DNA of 64,000 nucleotides, from NCBI GenBank assembly GCA_963737075.1, contig CAVTRI010000002.1, forward strand, positions 2,356,001-2,420,000, read 5' to 3'. Positions 1 through 8,751 of the stretch are shown here, one piece after another. The number at the start of each line of letters is the position of its first letter. The stretch's first letter is position 1. The notes beneath the pieces are model-generated. The model was not told the DNA's origin, ran no database searches, and saw nothing but the letters and a program-made list of their open reading frames with translations. A program made the position numbers and the translations under genes. The stretch comes from CAVTRI01 sp963737075 (GTDB lineage: Bacteria; Actinomycetota; Acidimicrobiia; Acidimicrobiales; Palsa-688).

Positions 1-19
1 CGATCGCCAGACCGCTGGA

Positions 20-967
20 TTGCCCGGACGGCGCCCACGGCGCCGCTTGCGTTGGGGTGACGTGGGGGCGCAGCCTCGGCACGCCCAGCCGGCTGCCCGA
101 GACCCGCTGGTCAGTCGGCTGCTGTCCCGCTGTCACTTTCCTGAGCCGCCGGGCCCGGTCACGCTGGCCGTATCGGGCGGCGCCGACTCGCTCGCCCTTC
201 TGATCTTGACCCGCGCGGCGGGACTCGACGCCGTCGCCGTCCACGTCGACCACGGGTTGCGCCCGGGCGGCGCCGCGGAGGCCGAGGTGGTCGCGGCCGC
301 CGCCAGGCGCTACGGCGCCGGCTTCCAGGCGAGAGTGGCAGCTGTCGCCCCCGGCCCCAACCTTGAGGCCCGGGCCCGACGGGCCCGTTATGACGCCCTT
401 CCGCCCGGAGCGCTCACCGGCCACACCGCCGATGACCAGGCCGAGACAGTGCTCCTCAACCTGCTGCGGGGCGCCGGCCTGGACGGGCTGGCCGGCATGC
501 GAGATGGCTCCCTCCGACCGCTCCTCCGGCTGCGCCGCCACGAGACCCGGGCCCTGTGTGACCATGTCGGTCTGGTGCCGGTGGCCGATCCGAGCAACGA
601 GGACCCTCGATACCGGCGCAACCGGGTCCGACACGAGGTCCTGCCCCTGCTGGTCGACGTTGCCGGGCGCGACGTGGTGGACATCGTCGCCCGCCAGGCG
701 GCCCTGCTGAGCGCCGACGCCCACCTCCTCGAGGCCCTCTCCGCCGCCATCGACCCGACCGACGCCAAGGCGCTGGCCGCGGCGCCGCTGCCGCTGGCGC
801 GGCGCGCCGTGCGACGCTGGCTGCGCCACGGCCACGAACAGCACCCTCCTTCGGCCGCCGACGTCGAACGGGTACTCGCGGTCGCCAGCGGCGACGCCGT
901 CGCCTGTGAGGTCGCACCCGGCCGCCGGGTGAGCCGCTCCGGCGGTCGGCTGCTGGCCGGGGGGTGA
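20..967 (+). CDS. tilS: tRNA(Ile)-lysidine synthase TilS (5' end uncertain)
   Basis: ATP-dependent PP-loop enzyme that converts C34 of the CAU-anticodon tRNA-Ile into lysidine so that it reads AUA. Counting from the TTG at 20, the PP-loop SGGADS lies at residues 52-57, followed by HVDHGLR at 75-81 and the TilS signature GHTADDQAET at 134-143. About 315 aa fits the short actinobacterial form without the long C-terminal extension. The frame is open to the left edge of the window, so the true start could lie outside; a GTG at 62 in the same frame is another candidate. It heads the housekeeping run, 61 bases before hpt, the neighbour it also has in Mycobacterium. Confidence 0.93.
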   Translation: MPGRRPRRRLRWGDVGAQPRHAQPAARDPLVSRLLSRCHFPEPPGPVTLAVSGGADSLALLILTRAAGLDAVAVHVDHGLRPGGAAEAEVVAAAARRYGAGFQARVAAVAPGPNLEARARRARYDALPPGALTGHTADDQAETVLLNLLRGAGLDGLAGMRDGSLRPLLRLRRHETRALCDHVGLVPVADPSNEDPRYRRNRVRHEVLPLLVDVAGRDVVDIVARQAALLSADAHLLEALSAAIDPTDAKALAAAPLPLARRAVRRWLRHGHEQHPPSAADVERVLAVASGDAVACEVAPGRRVSRSGGRLLAGG

Positions 968-1028
968 CGCCGGAGCACGATCGGCGGGGGCAGGCCGGGC
1001 GCAACCGCGGCGCTATCGTGCGACGATC

Positions 1029-1601
1029 GTGACATCGGGCGCCGATCCGGCTCTCGGCAAGATCGTCGCCTCCGAAGACGAGCTGCGGCGACGGGTGACC
1101 GAGCTGGGCGAGGCGATCACCCGCGATTACGAGGGACGGGTCCCGTTGCTGGTGGGGGTGCTCAAAGGGGCCTGCCTGTTTCTGTCCGACCTGGCCCGGG
1201 CGATCGACTTGCCCGTCGAAATCGACTTCATGGCCGTCGCCTCGTACGGCAGCAGCACCAGGACCAGCGGCGTCGTGCGCATCGTGAAGGACCTCGACCT
1301 CGACCTCTCCGGACGTCACGTGCTGATCGTCGAGGACATCGTCGACTCCGGTCTCACGCTGTCGTTCCTGCGACGCAACCTGGCCGCACGCAGCCCGGCG
1401 TCGCTGGCCGTGTGCGCGCTGCTGGTGAAGGATGGCTTACAGACGGTCGATCCCGACCTGGCCTATGAGGGGTTTCGGATCCCGCCTGAGTTCGTGGTCG
1501 GCTACGGACTCGACATGGCCGAGCGGTACCGCAACCTGCCCTACGTCTGTATCTACCAGCCGCCGATCGATGACACCGGCGGTAGCGTGGAAGCGACATG
1601 A
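1029..1601 (+). CDS. hpt: hypoxanthine phosphoribosyltransferase
   Basis: Purine salvage enzyme joining hypoxanthine or guanine to PRPP to make IMP or GMP in the cytoplasm. The 190-aa product carries the PRPP-binding motif VLIVEDIVDSG at residues 98-108 with its two acidic residues, an N-terminal VGVLKGA loop at 42-48 and the C-terminal GLDMAERYRNLP segment typical of Hpt. It starts at GTG. Its TGA overlaps the ATG of folE (ATGA), implying translational coupling. In many actinobacteria ftsH sits between hpt and folE; it is absent here. Confidence 0.95.
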   Translation: MTSGADPALGKIVASEDELRRRVTELGEAITRDYEGRVPLLVGVLKGACLFLSDLARAIDLPVEIDFMAVASYGSSTRTSGVVRIVKDLDLDLSGRHVLIVEDIVDSGLTLSFLRRNLAARSPASLAVCALLVKDGLQTVDPDLAYEGFRIPPEFVVGYGLDMAERYRNLPYVCIYQPPIDDTGGSVEAT

Positions 1602-2227
1602 CAGACATCGAAGCGCCGGCGTTCCCGGTCCACGTCAACCACCGGGACGACGACGGCGCTCCGTTCGACCGCCCGCGCATCGAACGGGCGATCAGGGAAT
1701 TGCTTCTCGCCATCGGCGAGGACCCCGACCGTGACGGCCTCGCCGACACGCCCCGGCGGGTGGCGAGCATGTACCGCGAGATCTTCTCCGGCCTACACGA
1801 CCAGCCCGGCCGGCACCTGAACGTCACCTTCGAGGCCAACCACGACGAGATGGTCATGATCCGCGACATTCAGGTGTACAGCGTGTGCGAGCACCATCTC
1901 ATGCCGTGGTTCGGCCAGGCCCACGTGGCCTACATCCCCAATGACGACGGCCGGATCACCGGTCTGTCCAAGCTGGCCCGGCTCATCGAGGGGTTCGCGC
2001 GCCGGCCGCAGGTGCAGGAGCGGCTGACGTCTCAGGTGGCTGACGCCATCGAGCGGGTGCTGTCGCCGCGTGGTGTCCTCGTGGTGGTCGAGGCCGAGCA
2101 CCTGTGCATGTCGATGCGCGGCATCCGCAAGCCGGGGGCGACGACCGTGACCTCGGCCGTGCGGGGCCATTTCCGCGACAGTGTCGCCGCCCGCAACGAG
2201 GCCATGAGCTTCGTTCGCGGGCGATAG
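1598..2227 (+). CDS. folE: GTP cyclohydrolase I
   Basis: First enzyme of folate synthesis: GTP to 7,8-dihydroneopterin triphosphate. The 209-aa protein has the zinc ligands Cys97 and His100 in SVCEHH and Cys170 in EAEHLCMSMRG, and the family segments RVASMYRE and GLSKLARL. The start is fixed by the ATGA overlap with hpt. It leads a folate operon continuing into folP and the folB-folK fusion, and the length is normal for a toroidal decameric type IA enzyme. Confidence 0.95.
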   Translation: MTDIEAPAFPVHVNHRDDDGAPFDRPRIERAIRELLLAIGEDPDRDGLADTPRRVASMYREIFSGLHDQPGRHLNVTFEANHDEMVMIRDIQVYSVCEHHLMPWFGQAHVAYIPNDDGRITGLSKLARLIEGFARRPQVQERLTSQVADAIERVLSPRGVLVVVEAEHLCMSMRGIRKPGATTVTSAVRGHFRDSVAARNEAMSFVRGR

Positions 2228-2268
2228 CCCTCGGGGAGCGAACGACCGGGACGGTACCCTGGGCGCCG

Positions 2269-3114
2269 GTGACTCTCGTCATGGGCGTGCTCAACGTCAC
2301 TCCTGATTCATTCTCGGACGGGGGTCTCTGGTTCGACACCGCGCGTGCCATCGGCCACGGCCGCGAGATGATCGCCGAGGGCGCCGACATCGTCGACGTC
2401 GGGGGCGAGTCGACCCGTCCGGGCGCGCACCCGATTCCAGAGGCTGAGGAGTTGCATCGCGTCCTGCCGGTCGTGGAGGCCCTCGCGGGGGAGGCGCGGG
2501 TGTCGGTCGACACCCGCAAGCCGGCCGTGGCGCGGGCGGCGGTGGCGGCCGGGGCCACGATCATCAACGACGTGTCGGCCACGTTGTGGTCCGTCGCGGC
2601 CGACACCGGCGCCGGGTGGATCGCCATGCACCTCCGTGCCGACCCGTCTGTGATGCAAGACCACATCCATTACGACGACGTCGTCGCCGAGGTGCGTGAC
2701 TACCTGGTGACCAGGGCGGAACGCGCGGCGGCGGCGGGCGTGCGAGAGGTGTGGATCGACCCCGGCCTGGGCTTCGGCAAGCACGCCCGGCACAACCTGC
2801 TGCTCCTCCGCCGTCTCGACCAACTGGTGGCTACCGGGTGGCCGGTCGCCATCGGCGCCAGCCGCAAGTCCACGCTCGGCCGGCTGACACCCGACGCCGA
2901 GGGCCGCCCGGCTCCCGCCGGAGATCGCCTCGAGGGCAGCGTCCTCACCGCCGCCTGGGCCGTCATGCACGGTGCGGCCCTCGTGCGGGTGCACGACGTC
3001 CGTCCGACCGTGCAAGCCGTGCGCCTGGCGCAGGGCCCGAGCGGCGCTACCGCGGGCTCGCCAGCCGCGGACTGCAAAAGCGGGTTCCAACCGCACGTGG
3101 GCGCGGCCCAGTGA
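2269..3114 (+). CDS. folP: dihydropteroate synthase
   Basis: Condenses dihydropterin pyrophosphate with p-aminobenzoate; this is the sulfonamide target. From the GTG at 2269 the protein is 281 aa with the pterin-site motif NVTPDSFSDGG at residues 9-19, DVGGESTRPGA at 43-53 and a GASRKS motif near the C-terminus. The open frame extends upstream, but that part overlaps folE and is not FolP-like, so GTG 2269 (or ATG 2281) is preferred; no strong ribosome-binding site decides between them. The last 25 residues after the TIM barrel are Ala/Ser/Gly-rich. The TGA overlaps the GTG of the next gene (GTGA). Confidence 0.93.
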   Translation: MTLVMGVLNVTPDSFSDGGLWFDTARAIGHGREMIAEGADIVDVGGESTRPGAHPIPEAEELHRVLPVVEALAGEARVSVDTRKPAVARAAVAAGATIINDVSATLWSVAADTGAGWIAMHLRADPSVMQDHIHYDDVVAEVRDYLVTRAERAAAAGVREVWIDPGLGFGKHARHNLLLLRRLDQLVATGWPVAIGASRKSTLGRLTPDAEGRPAPAGDRLEGSVLTAAWAVMHGAALVRVHDVRPTVQAVRLAQGPSGATAGSPAADCKSGFQPHVGAAQ

Positions 3115-3635
3115 AGGGCAAGTGGGAGCGCGGCATCCCCCCGCGGTTCTTCGCGTGGATCATCAAGGGCAAGCTCGCCATCAGCGAGCGCCCCGGCGGA
3201 TACGCCCGCAACCATCGCCCGGTCCGCCGCCAGGAGGAGCTGCGCTGGTTGCGCGGCGAGGGCTTCACCCGGATCGTTTCCCTGCTGCCTTCCCCACACA
3301 ACCTGCACGCCTACGACGAGCTGGAGATCACCTGGTCTCATGTGCCATTCGGGCCCCACGACGATCCCGCGGCGGTCCTGCCCGACTTGTACACGCACCT
3401 GCGGGACTGGCTGGATGCCGGCGAACGGCTCCTTCTCCACCAGGAGGAGCTCGGTGACCGCCTGATGGGCGTCGTGGCGGGTTACCTGCGCTGGTCGGGC
3501 ATGATCCCCTCGAGCCCGAAGACCATCGCCGTGGTCGAGCAGCTGCTGCACCGCCAGATGGGGCCCGCGGGACGGGAGCTGGTCGCGCTGGCCCCCGACC
3601 TACCGGGCCACGCGCCCGAACCTCTTGGCACCTGA
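3111..3635 (+). CDS. dual-specificity-phosphatase-like protein with lost active-site Cys
   Basis: A 174-aa protein starting at GTG, overlapping folP by four bases and folB-folK by eleven, so it is translated as part of the folate operon. Its layout recalls tyrosine/dual-specificity phosphatases: a strand GFTRIVSLLP at 51-60, an acid-loop-like VPFGPHDDP at 78-86, then LLLHQEELGDRLMG at 107-120 where active enzymes have a strand plus HC-X5-R. Here His110 and Arg117 of that loop are kept but the nucleophilic Cys is Gln111. The helix after the loop (VVAGYLRWSG) also fits. I infer a catalytically dead pseudophosphatase, perhaps binding a phosphorylated ligand. The fold assignment is by motif only. 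Confidence 0.6.
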   Translation: MKGKWERGIPPRFFAWIIKGKLAISERPGGYARNHRPVRRQEELRWLRGEGFTRIVSLLPSPHNLHAYDELEITWSHVPFGPHDDPAAVLPDLYTHLRDWLDAGERLLLHQEELGDRLMGVVAGYLRWSGMIPSSPKTIAVVEQLLHRQMGPAGRELVALAPDLPGHAPEPLGT

Positions 3636-4479
3636 CGACCCGGCGGCCGCGCCGCACCACCCACAAACTGAAGACCGCCTCCAACTTCGTGGGCTCCGGA
3701 TCGTCGCCCGCCATGGCGCCCTGCCCGAGGAACACCAACGCGCGCAGCCCTTTGAAGTGGACCTCGACGTGTGGGCCGACCTCAGCGGGCCGGGCCAGTC
3801 CGACCGGCTGGACGACACCATCGACTACGGCGGGCTCACCGACCGCGTGGTGGCCATCATGAAAGGCCCCCACACCGACCTGCTCGAGCACCTCGCGGAG
3901 CAGATCGCATCCTCACTCCTCGAAGACCCCCGCGCCGAACGTACCCGGGTCACCATTCGCAAGCTTCACCCTCCGGTGCCGCACGACCTGGCGTCGGCCG
4001 CGGTCACCGTGACGCGGACCCGGGTGCGGGCCTTTCTGGGCCTCGGGTCCAACCTGGGCGACCGGTGGGCGCACCTCCGAGCCGCGGTCAACGACCTTCC
4101 GGACGTGGTCGCCACCTCGGCGGTGTACGAAACCGAACCCGTCGGCGGCCCCGCGGGACAGGATCCTTATCTCAACTGCGTCGTCGAGCTGCGCACGGCT
4201 AGGACGCCCCGCCAGCTGCTCGATGTCGCCCACGCCGTCGAGACGGCTGCCCACCGGGAGCGCTGGCAGCGGTGGGGGCCCCGCACCCTGGACGTCGACG
4301 TGCTGCTCGTCGGCAACCGGGTGGTCGTCGAGCCTGGACTCATCGTCCCTCACCCGCGCCTGTGGGACCGGGGGTTCGTGCTTGTGCCGCTCCGCGACCT
4401 CGCTCCCGAGCTGGCCAACCGTGTGCTGCAGGACCAGCCCCAACTTGCCGCCGGGGTCCGTCCCGCCGGTACGCTCTGA
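3625..4479 (+). CDS. folBK: fused dihydroneopterin aldolase / HPPK (FolB-FolK)
   Basis: Bifunctional folate enzyme. The FolB domain (about residues 18-130) cleaves dihydroneopterin; it shows the RGLRIVARHGALPEE start and the IRKLHPP segment at 111-117. The FolK domain (about 135-275) pyrophosphorylates hydroxymethyl-dihydropterin; it shows FLGLGSNLGDR at 137-147, RWGPRTLDVDVLL at 216-228 and VPHPRL at 241-246. In Mycobacterium these are two adjacent genes. The TTG start at 3625 overlaps the preceding gene, and there is no ATG or GTG in frame before the FolB domain, so TTG is the best choice. Confidence 0.92.
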   Translation: MAPDDPAAAPHHPQTEDRLQLRGLRIVARHGALPEEHQRAQPFEVDLDVWADLSGPGQSDRLDDTIDYGGLTDRVVAIMKGPHTDLLEHLAEQIASSLLEDPRAERTRVTIRKLHPPVPHDLASAAVTVTRTRVRAFLGLGSNLGDRWAHLRAAVNDLPDVVATSAVYETEPVGGPAGQDPYLNCVVELRTARTPRQLLDVAHAVETAAHRERWQRWGPRTLDVDVLLVGNRVVVEPGLIVPHPRLWDRGFVLVPLRDLAPELANRVLQDQPQLAAGVRPAGTL

Positions 4480-4533
4480 CCGACACCGGCCGAACGGCAC
4501 CGCCCCGAACGGGCCGGAACGGACCGCACCACC

Positions 4534-5433
4534 GTGGCCACCGCTTCCCTCCCTCAGCTGATCGACACTCCGGCCGCCTGGCGCCAGGCCCTCGACGAGC
4601 GGCGTGCGAATGCGACATCGCAACCCGAGATCGGGCTCGTCCCCACGATGGGGGCGTTGCACGCCGGTCACCTGTCGCTCATCCGTCGGGCCCGCGCCGA
4701 GTGCGTCACGGTCGCGATGACCGACTACGTCAACCCGCTGCAATTCGCGCCCACGGAGGACCTGGTCGGCTACCCCCGTGACCTCGCACGCGACTGTCAC
4801 CTCGCGGGCGAGGTCGGCGCCGACCTGGTGTTCGCCCCCACTCCCGAACAGCTGTGGCCCGATGGCCCCACCCGCACCACCGTCCGGGTGGCCGGCGTCA
4901 CCGAACTCATGGAAGGCGCATCCCGCCCTGGCCACTTCGACGGGGTCACCACGATAGTGACCAAGCTGCTCGCGCTCGCAGGCCCGTGCCGCGCCTACTT
5001 CGGCGAAAAGGACTTCCAGCAGTTGGCCGCGGTCCGGCAACTCGTCGCTGACCTATCGCTGCCGGTCGAGATCGTCGGCTGCCCGACCGTGCGTGACACC
5101 GACGGGCTCGCGCTGTCCAGCCGCAACGCCTACCTCACCCATGAGGAGCGGGCGGTCGCCCCGAAGCTCTACTACGCGCTGCTCGCCGGCAAACGCGCCA
5201 TCGAGGACGATCGCGTCGCCGAGCCGGCGGTCGTACGCGACGTGATGGCCACGTCGGTGGCCACCGAGCCGCAGTTCCGCCTCGACTACGCAGAGGTGGC
5301 CGACCCCGCCACCATGCAGGCGCCGACCCGCATCACCGGAGAGGTCCGCCTTCTGATCGCGGCCCGTCTGGGCCGGGCGAGGCTCATCGACAACATCGCG
5401 GCCGGCCCCCCCGACCCCGCCGGGGACCCATGA
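4534..5433 (+). CDS. panC: pantothenate synthetase
   Basis: Ligates pantoate and beta-alanine with ATP, through a pantoyl-adenylate, to give pantothenate. The 299-aa protein has the nucleotide-binding VPTMGALHAGH at residues 36-46, the substrate loop VNPLQFAPTEDL and the later YFGEKDFQQL and SSRNAYL motifs. It starts at GTG 54 bases after folB-folK. Its stop overlaps nadB (ATGA). panD, which follows panC in Mycobacterium, is not found in this window. Confidence 0.95.
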   Translation: MATASLPQLIDTPAAWRQALDERRANATSQPEIGLVPTMGALHAGHLSLIRRARAECVTVAMTDYVNPLQFAPTEDLVGYPRDLARDCHLAGEVGADLVFAPTPEQLWPDGPTRTTVRVAGVTELMEGASRPGHFDGVTTIVTKLLALAGPCRAYFGEKDFQQLAAVRQLVADLSLPVEIVGCPTVRDTDGLALSSRNAYLTHEERAVAPKLYYALLAGKRAIEDDRVAEPAVVRDVMATSVATEPQFRLDYAEVADPATMQAPTRITGEVRLLIAARLGRARLIDNIAAGPPDPAGDP

Positions 5434-7064
5434 CGGACCTGGATCTGCTCGTTGTCGGCAGCGGCGGGGCCGGGCTCTCTGCCGCGGTTCGGGCCGCGGC
5501 CACCGACCCCGGCTTGCGGATCGGGGTGGTCACCAAGGCGGCGCTGTCACAGTCAGCCACCCAGTGGGCGCAAGGCGGGGTAGCCGCGGTGCTCGACGCC
5601 AGCGAAGCCGCCGTAGCCGGCCCGCCCGACTCGGTCGCCCTCCATCAGGCGGACACCCTCGCGGCCGGCGCCGGGCTGTGCGACACCGAAGCCGTCGCCG
5701 TGCTCGTTCGCGAAGGACCCGCCCGCGTCCGCGACCTCGCCCGCCAAGGAGCACGCTTCGACCGCGACCACCGCGGCGTGTGGGCATTGGCCAGGGAGGG
5801 CGGGCACTCCACCGCCCGGGTGGTGCACGCCGGTGGGGCAGCGACAGGCGCCGAGGTGGAGTCGACCCTGGTGGAGGCGGCCCGAGACACCGCAGCCGCG
5901 TTGTGGGAGGGCTGGTTCGCCGCTGACCTGCTGGTCGAGGGCGGACGCTGCCGAGGCGTGGTGGCCTTCGATCCGCACGGCCAGCGGGTGGATCTGCGGG
6001 CGAAGCATACGCTGATGGCCTGTGGCGGCGCCGGGCAGCTTTTTTCGGTGACGACCAACCCCCCGCAGTCGACGGGCGACGGCGTGGCCATGGCGCTTCG
6101 AGCCGGCGTCGCCGTCGCGGACGTGGAGTTCATGCAGTTCCACCCCACCGGCCTGCACGTGCCGGTCACCCCGCGCCCGCTGCTGTCGGAGGCGGTTCGC
6201 GGCGAGGGTGCCATCCTGCGGGATCTCGCCGGGAAACGCTTCGTCGACGAGCTCGCTCCTCGAGACGTCGTCAGCGCCGCCATGGCGACGAGGATGGCGG
6301 CGACGGGAGCCGAGCACCTGTGGCTGGACGCCACCGGAGTGGAGGATTTTGCCCGGGCGTTCCCAACGCTGGCCGAGGCGGCAGCGGAGGCCGGCCTCGA
6401 TCCCGCCCGGGACTGGCTCCCCGTGGCCCCGGCCGCCCACTACCTCTGCGGCGGGATCGTCACCGACCTGGACGGGGCGACGACGCTGCCCGGGCTGTGG
6501 GCGGCGGGAGAGGCGGCGTGCAGCGGCGTGCACGGCGCCAACCGGCTGGCCTCCAACTCGCTGCTGGACGGCATGGTGTTCGCAGCCCGGATGGTCGACG
6601 CCATGTACGAGGGGAAAGACCACGCGCACGCCACCGGGGCCATGGCGACCGTGCTGGATTCCACGCTCGCCGGCGCGAACCACGTCGGTGTCACGGACAT
6701 CCGCAGCGGGACACCTGTGGGCTGGCCGGAGCTGCCCGATGACGCCGTGAAGGGCCGCGAGCAACTGCAGCGATGTCTGACGACGGGCGCCGGAGTGCTC
6801 CGCGACGCCGCCGGCCTGGCGGCGGCGGCCGCCGAGCTCGATCGGATCGCGCCGATTCCTGCCGTCCCGCCCGGCACCCTGCCGACCGACCGTCGCGACG
6901 CGCCAGCTGATGGCGACCCCACCGGGCTGCAACTGGCCAACATCGCCACCGTCGGCCGCGCCCTTGTCCGCGCCGCGCAGGCTCGGCTCGAGAGCCGGGG
7001 TTGCCATCGCCGCGCCGACCACCCCGCGCCGTCCGACGCATACCACCGGCGATTCGTCCAGTGA
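5430..7064 (+). CDS. nadB: L-aspartate oxidase
   Basis: FAD enzyme oxidising L-aspartate to iminoaspartate for quinolinate and NAD synthesis. The 544-aa protein begins with the dinucleotide-binding VVGSGGAGLSAA (residues 8-19) and carries the NadB features SATQWAQGGVAAV, FHPTGLHV and EAVRGEGAILRD, plus the FAD-binding GANRLASNSLLDG near residue 380. Coupled by ATGA overlap to panC and by GTGA overlap to nadC. nadA, needed to complete quinolinate synthesis, is not in the window. Confidence 0.95.
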   Translation: MTDLDLLVVGSGGAGLSAAVRAAATDPGLRIGVVTKAALSQSATQWAQGGVAAVLDASEAAVAGPPDSVALHQADTLAAGAGLCDTEAVAVLVREGPARVRDLARQGARFDRDHRGVWALAREGGHSTARVVHAGGAATGAEVESTLVEAARDTAAALWEGWFAADLLVEGGRCRGVVAFDPHGQRVDLRAKHTLMACGGAGQLFSVTTNPPQSTGDGVAMALRAGVAVADVEFMQFHPTGLHVPVTPRPLLSEAVRGEGAILRDLAGKRFVDELAPRDVVSAAMATRMAATGAEHLWLDATGVEDFARAFPTLAEAAAEAGLDPARDWLPVAPAAHYLCGGIVTDLDGATTLPGLWAAGEAACSGVHGANRLASNSLLDGMVFAARMVDAMYEGKDHAHATGAMATVLDSTLAGANHVGVTDIRSGTPVGWPELPDDAVKGREQLQRCLTTGAGVLRDAAGLAAAAAELDRIAPIPAVPPGTLPTDRRDAPADGDPTGLQLANIATVGRALVRAAQARLESRGCHRRADHPAPSDAYHRRFVQ

Positions 7065-7903
7065 GCTGGCTCGACCCGCCTCGCAACGCGGTCGAACAGA
7101 TCGTCGCCCGGGCGCTCGCAGAGGACCTCGGGGTACTGGGCGACCTGACCGCGGGGCTGGTCCCTCCGGAAACGCAGGTCGAAGCCGTGCTCGTTGCCCG
7201 TGCGGCGGGCGTCCTGGCCGGGCTGCTGGCGGCCACCGTGGCGTTCGAGGCCGTCGACCCGGCGATCGTCGTTACCTGGGCCGCGGCCGACGGGGATCGG
7301 CTCGCCGCCGGGCAGGAGGTGGCCGCGGTGGCGGGGCCGTTGCGCTCTGTGCTCACCGCCGAACGCACCGCTCTCAACTTGTTGGGGCACCTGTCCGGCG
7401 TCGCCACCCTGACCCGCGGCTACGCCGAAGCCGCCGGGCCTCGCTGCAGAATCCGCGACACCCGGAAGACGACACCTGGTCTCCGGGCCCTGGAGAAGGC
7501 CGCCGTCCGCGCTGGGGGCGGTGTCAATCACCGGGCGTCCCTCTCGGACGGGATCCTCGTGAAAGACAACCACCTGGCGGGGGTGAGCATCGCCGACGCG
7601 GTAGAGGCGGCTCACTCCCGGTGGCCCAGCTATCCCTGCCAGGTCGAGTGCGACACCCTCGGGCAGGTCAAGGAAGCCCTCGACGCCGGCGCCGATCTCC
7701 TGCTGCTCGACAACATGAGCCCGGCCGAGGTGGCCGAAGCGGCAACATTTTGCGGGGGCCGCGTCCCGCTGGAGGTCTCCGGGCGGGTGGCGCTGGCCGA
7801 CGTCCCCGCGTACGCGGCTGCCGGCGCCGACTTTGTATCGGTCGGCGCCGTGACGCACTCCGCTCCTGTGCTCGACATCGGGCTCGACTTGAGGCCGCGC
7901 TGA
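7061..7903 (+). CDS. nadC: quinolinate phosphoribosyltransferase
   Basis: Converts quinolinate plus PRPP to nicotinate mononucleotide. From the GTG at 7061, which overlaps the nadB stop, the protein is 280 aa. It has RIRDTRKTTPGLRALEK at 130-146 with the substrate-binding Arg and Lys residues, GGGVNHR at 152-158, and the barrel motifs VECDTLGQ and LLLDNMSP. The frame extends 20 codons upstream into nadB, but that segment is Pro/Arg-rich and not NadC-like. A nadB-nadC pair between panC and coaX is also known in Streptomyces. Confidence 0.95.
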   Translation: MSWLDPPRNAVEQIVARALAEDLGVLGDLTAGLVPPETQVEAVLVARAAGVLAGLLAATVAFEAVDPAIVVTWAAADGDRLAAGQEVAAVAGPLRSVLTAERTALNLLGHLSGVATLTRGYAEAAGPRCRIRDTRKTTPGLRALEKAAVRAGGGVNHRASLSDGILVKDNHLAGVSIADAVEAAHSRWPSYPCQVECDTLGQVKEALDAGADLLLLDNMSPAEVAEAATFCGGRVPLEVSGRVALADVPAYAAAGADFVSVGAVTHSAPVLDIGLDLRPR

Positions 7904-8694
7904 TGCTGGTTGCCATCGACGTCGGCAACACCCAGACCGTCATCGGCCTGTTCGCCCCGGGTGACGGGCCGGCCGGAAGCAGCTCGGAGCTTTGGTACCA
8001 CTGGCGGGTCTCGACCGTCGCCGCCCGCACGGCAGACGAGCTGGCACTGCAGCTGGATCAACTGTTCCAGCTACAGGGACTCGAGCTTCAGGACACCGTG
8101 AGCGGGGTGGCGGTCGCGTCGGTCGTGCCGAGGCTGCGGGCGTCGCTGCGCGACATGACCGACCGGTGGCTCAAGGTGCCCACCGTCATCGTCGAGCCCG
8201 GAGTGCGCACGGGCATGCCCATTCTCTATGACAACCCCAAAGAGGTCGGCGCCGACCGGATCGCGGATGCCGTCGCCGCCTACGAGGACTACGGGGGGCC
8301 GACCATAGTCGTCGACTTCGGCACCGCCACCACCTTCGAAGTCGTCTCGGCGAAGGGCGAGTACTTGGGCGGTGTCATCGTCCCTGGCATGGAGATCTCC
8401 CTGGAAGCCCTGTTCAGCCGGGCCGCCCTCCTCCCCCGGGTCGAGCTGGTCGAGCCCAGCAGTGTGCTCGCCAAGAACACGGTCGAATCGGTCCAATCCG
8501 GCGTCATCTATGGGTTCGCGGCCCAGGTCGACGGGCTCACCCGGCGGTTGGAAGAAGAGGTCGGGCCCTGCACGGTTGTCGCCACCGGCGGCCTCGCCAG
8601 CCTCATCGCTCCCTACTCAGCGACGATCCAGCACCACGAACCGTGGCTCACCCTCAACGGGCTGCGGATCATTTACGGACGCAACGAGCGCTGA
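7903..8694 (+). CDS. coaX: type III pantothenate kinase
   Basis: First step of CoA synthesis from pantothenate, of the ASKHA-fold, K+-dependent type insensitive to CoA feedback. The 263-aa product starts with the phosphate-1 motif DVGNTQ (residues 6-11) and contains GADRIADA at 116-123 and DFGTATTFE at 138-146. The ATG overlaps the nadC stop (TGATG). The pantothenate synthetase and kinase genes thus flank the two NAD genes in one operon. Confidence 0.94.
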   Translation: MLVAIDVGNTQTVIGLFAPGDGPAGSSSELWYHWRVSTVAARTADELALQLDQLFQLQGLELQDTVSGVAVASVVPRLRASLRDMTDRWLKVPTVIVEPGVRTGMPILYDNPKEVGADRIADAVAAYEDYGGPTIVVDFGTATTFEVVSAKGEYLGGVIVPGMEISLEALFSRAALLPRVELVEPSSVLAKNTVESVQSGVIYGFAAQVDGLTRRLEEEVGPCTVVATGGLASLIAPYSATIQHHEPWLTLNGLRIIYGRNER

Positions 8695-8751
8695 CCGTCC
8701 CCGGGAACCGGTTGGACTGAACGGCGCCGCTCGGCAAGCATCGACGGCGGG

